A stretch of DNA of 64,000 nucleotides, from positions 23,598-87,597 of the forward strand of contig NZ_MWWY01000028.1 of assembly GCF_002259755.1 (NCBI RefSeq), given 5' to 3'. A program made the position numbers and the translations under genes. The DNA comes from Bifidobacterium hapali. GTDB lineage: Bacteria; Actinomycetota; Actinomycetes; Actinomycetales; Bifidobacteriaceae. Positions 63,356 to 64,000 of this stretch are shown piece after piece. Within the stretch, counting starts at the first letter, position 1; each line of letters begins with the position of its first letter. Under the pieces are notes generated by a model, which was not told where the DNA came from, made no database searches, and was given only the letters and a program-made list of their open reading frames with translations.

Positions 63356-64000
63356 TCAGTTCGCTACTGGTACGCTCTCACCGAGCCGGGACATGTCGAG
63401 GTAACGGCGCGTCGACCACTCGTTCGAGGTCACGTAGCGGACGCGCGCGCAGACGAGCATCAACGCGCTCCGCCCGTCCGGAAACGAGCCGACCACGCGC
63501 GTGCGTCGCCTGATCTCGCGGTTCAATCGTTCGATCATGTTGTTCGTACGGATGCGCCGGCGATGTTCCCTCGGATAGTCGTCGAGCAGGTAGGTCGTCG
63601 TCTCGCTAATGCCTTCGCGCAGGCATTTGGCAGCCTCTCTGAGCTTCCTTGTCTCCAGTTCCTTGGCGACGGATTCCGCCTTCTCCAACGCCTTGTCGCG
63701 TGATTCCATAGCAAACACGGCCTTAAGCGCGTCCGCAGCCCACTCCCGGTTTCTGGGGTTGACCTTGGCGAGGATATTGCGTTCGAAATGCACCATGCAC
63801 CGCTGATAACGCGCCTCCGGCAACAGTTCGTTCACGGCGGCCACGAGTCCCGCGCACCGGTCACCCGTTACCAATCGCACGCCCTTCAACCCACGCGCGA
63901 GCATACCGGTAATGAATCCACGCCAGCTTTCCGCGTCCTCCTTCATACCCTCGGCCACAGAAAGCACCTCCCGACGACCATCCATACCAACACCGATAGC
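63356..64000 (-). mobile_element. IS256-family (mutator) transposase, N-terminus cut off
   Basis: The frame is open to the right window edge (AIGVGMDGRREVLSVAEG spans it), so about half the protein is seen. ARGLKGVRLVTGDRCAGL holds the second DDE Asp, YQRCMVHFERNILAKV is the Cys/His motif region, and NNMIERLNREIRRRTRVVGSFPD holds the catalytic Glu. The visible part has no stop or frameshift. It marks the accessory block as mobile. Confidence 0.93.

Overview
The window is a bacterial chromosome segment from an actinobacterium, most likely Bifidobacterium or a close relative in the Bifidobacteriaceae. The evidence is gene content and order: WhiB proteins, CarD, DUF501, an FtsB-like protein after enolase, a PdtaS kinase with an ANTAR-domain partner, an LCP protein beside an EccC-like ATPase, and the run coaE-uvrB-terC-pyk-Nudix-tRNA-pdtaR-polA. 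Most of the window is core genome with moderate GC. Three genes (eno, rpsA, pyk) have the strong codon bias of highly expressed genes.

Layout. 0-8.5 kb: a cut-off NMT1/THI5-like transport protein and a nucleoside hydrolase, an acetyltransferase, a VbhA/Fic toxin-antitoxin pair, pth-mfd, and a second acetyltransferase. 9-16.9 kb: eno, ftsB-like, DUF501, ppx, tRNA-Leu(TAA) carrying a tiny toxin-antitoxin island bounded by copies of its own 3' end, a membrane protein, sdaA, an FKBP and greA. 17-29.5 kb: hemolysin III, pdtaS, whiB, an EccC-like FtsK ATPase, LytR-CpsA-Psr, whiB2-like, a giant GT2 glycosyltransferase, DUF5719 and a metallopeptidase-like protein; this looks like an envelope and division cluster. 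29.6-36.8 kb: a PMM-like HAD protein, ComF, a two-component system behind glgB, carD and ispF. 36.8-40.9 kb: a metal ABC transporter and folD. 41-57.3 kb: rpsA, coaE, uvrB, terC, pyk, Nudix, tRNA-Leu(CAA), pdtaR-polA, Nif3, Nudix and glgX. 57.3-58.8 kb: a membrane protein and tRNA-Pro(TGG).

58.9-64 kb is accessory. It holds an AT-rich two-TM protein that resembles SMODS-associated Nudix effectors, a TetR/CrtC-like pair of high GC, a low-GC Firmicutes-like oxidoreductase and a cut-off IS256-type transposase. The pieces differ sharply in base composition, which suggests a tRNA-linked site that has taken up DNA from several sources.

Working links: eno and pyk share a LacI-type operator, pointing to joint control of lower glycolysis. 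glgB and glgX are the glycogen branching and debranching pair. PdtaS and PdtaR are a signalling pair encoded 31 kb apart. The most unusual DNA-level signals are a 53-bp palindromic element present twice with differing but self-complementary flanks, a row of hairpins ahead of rpsA, the tRNA-Leu mini-island, and abrupt strand-composition switches inside single genes.
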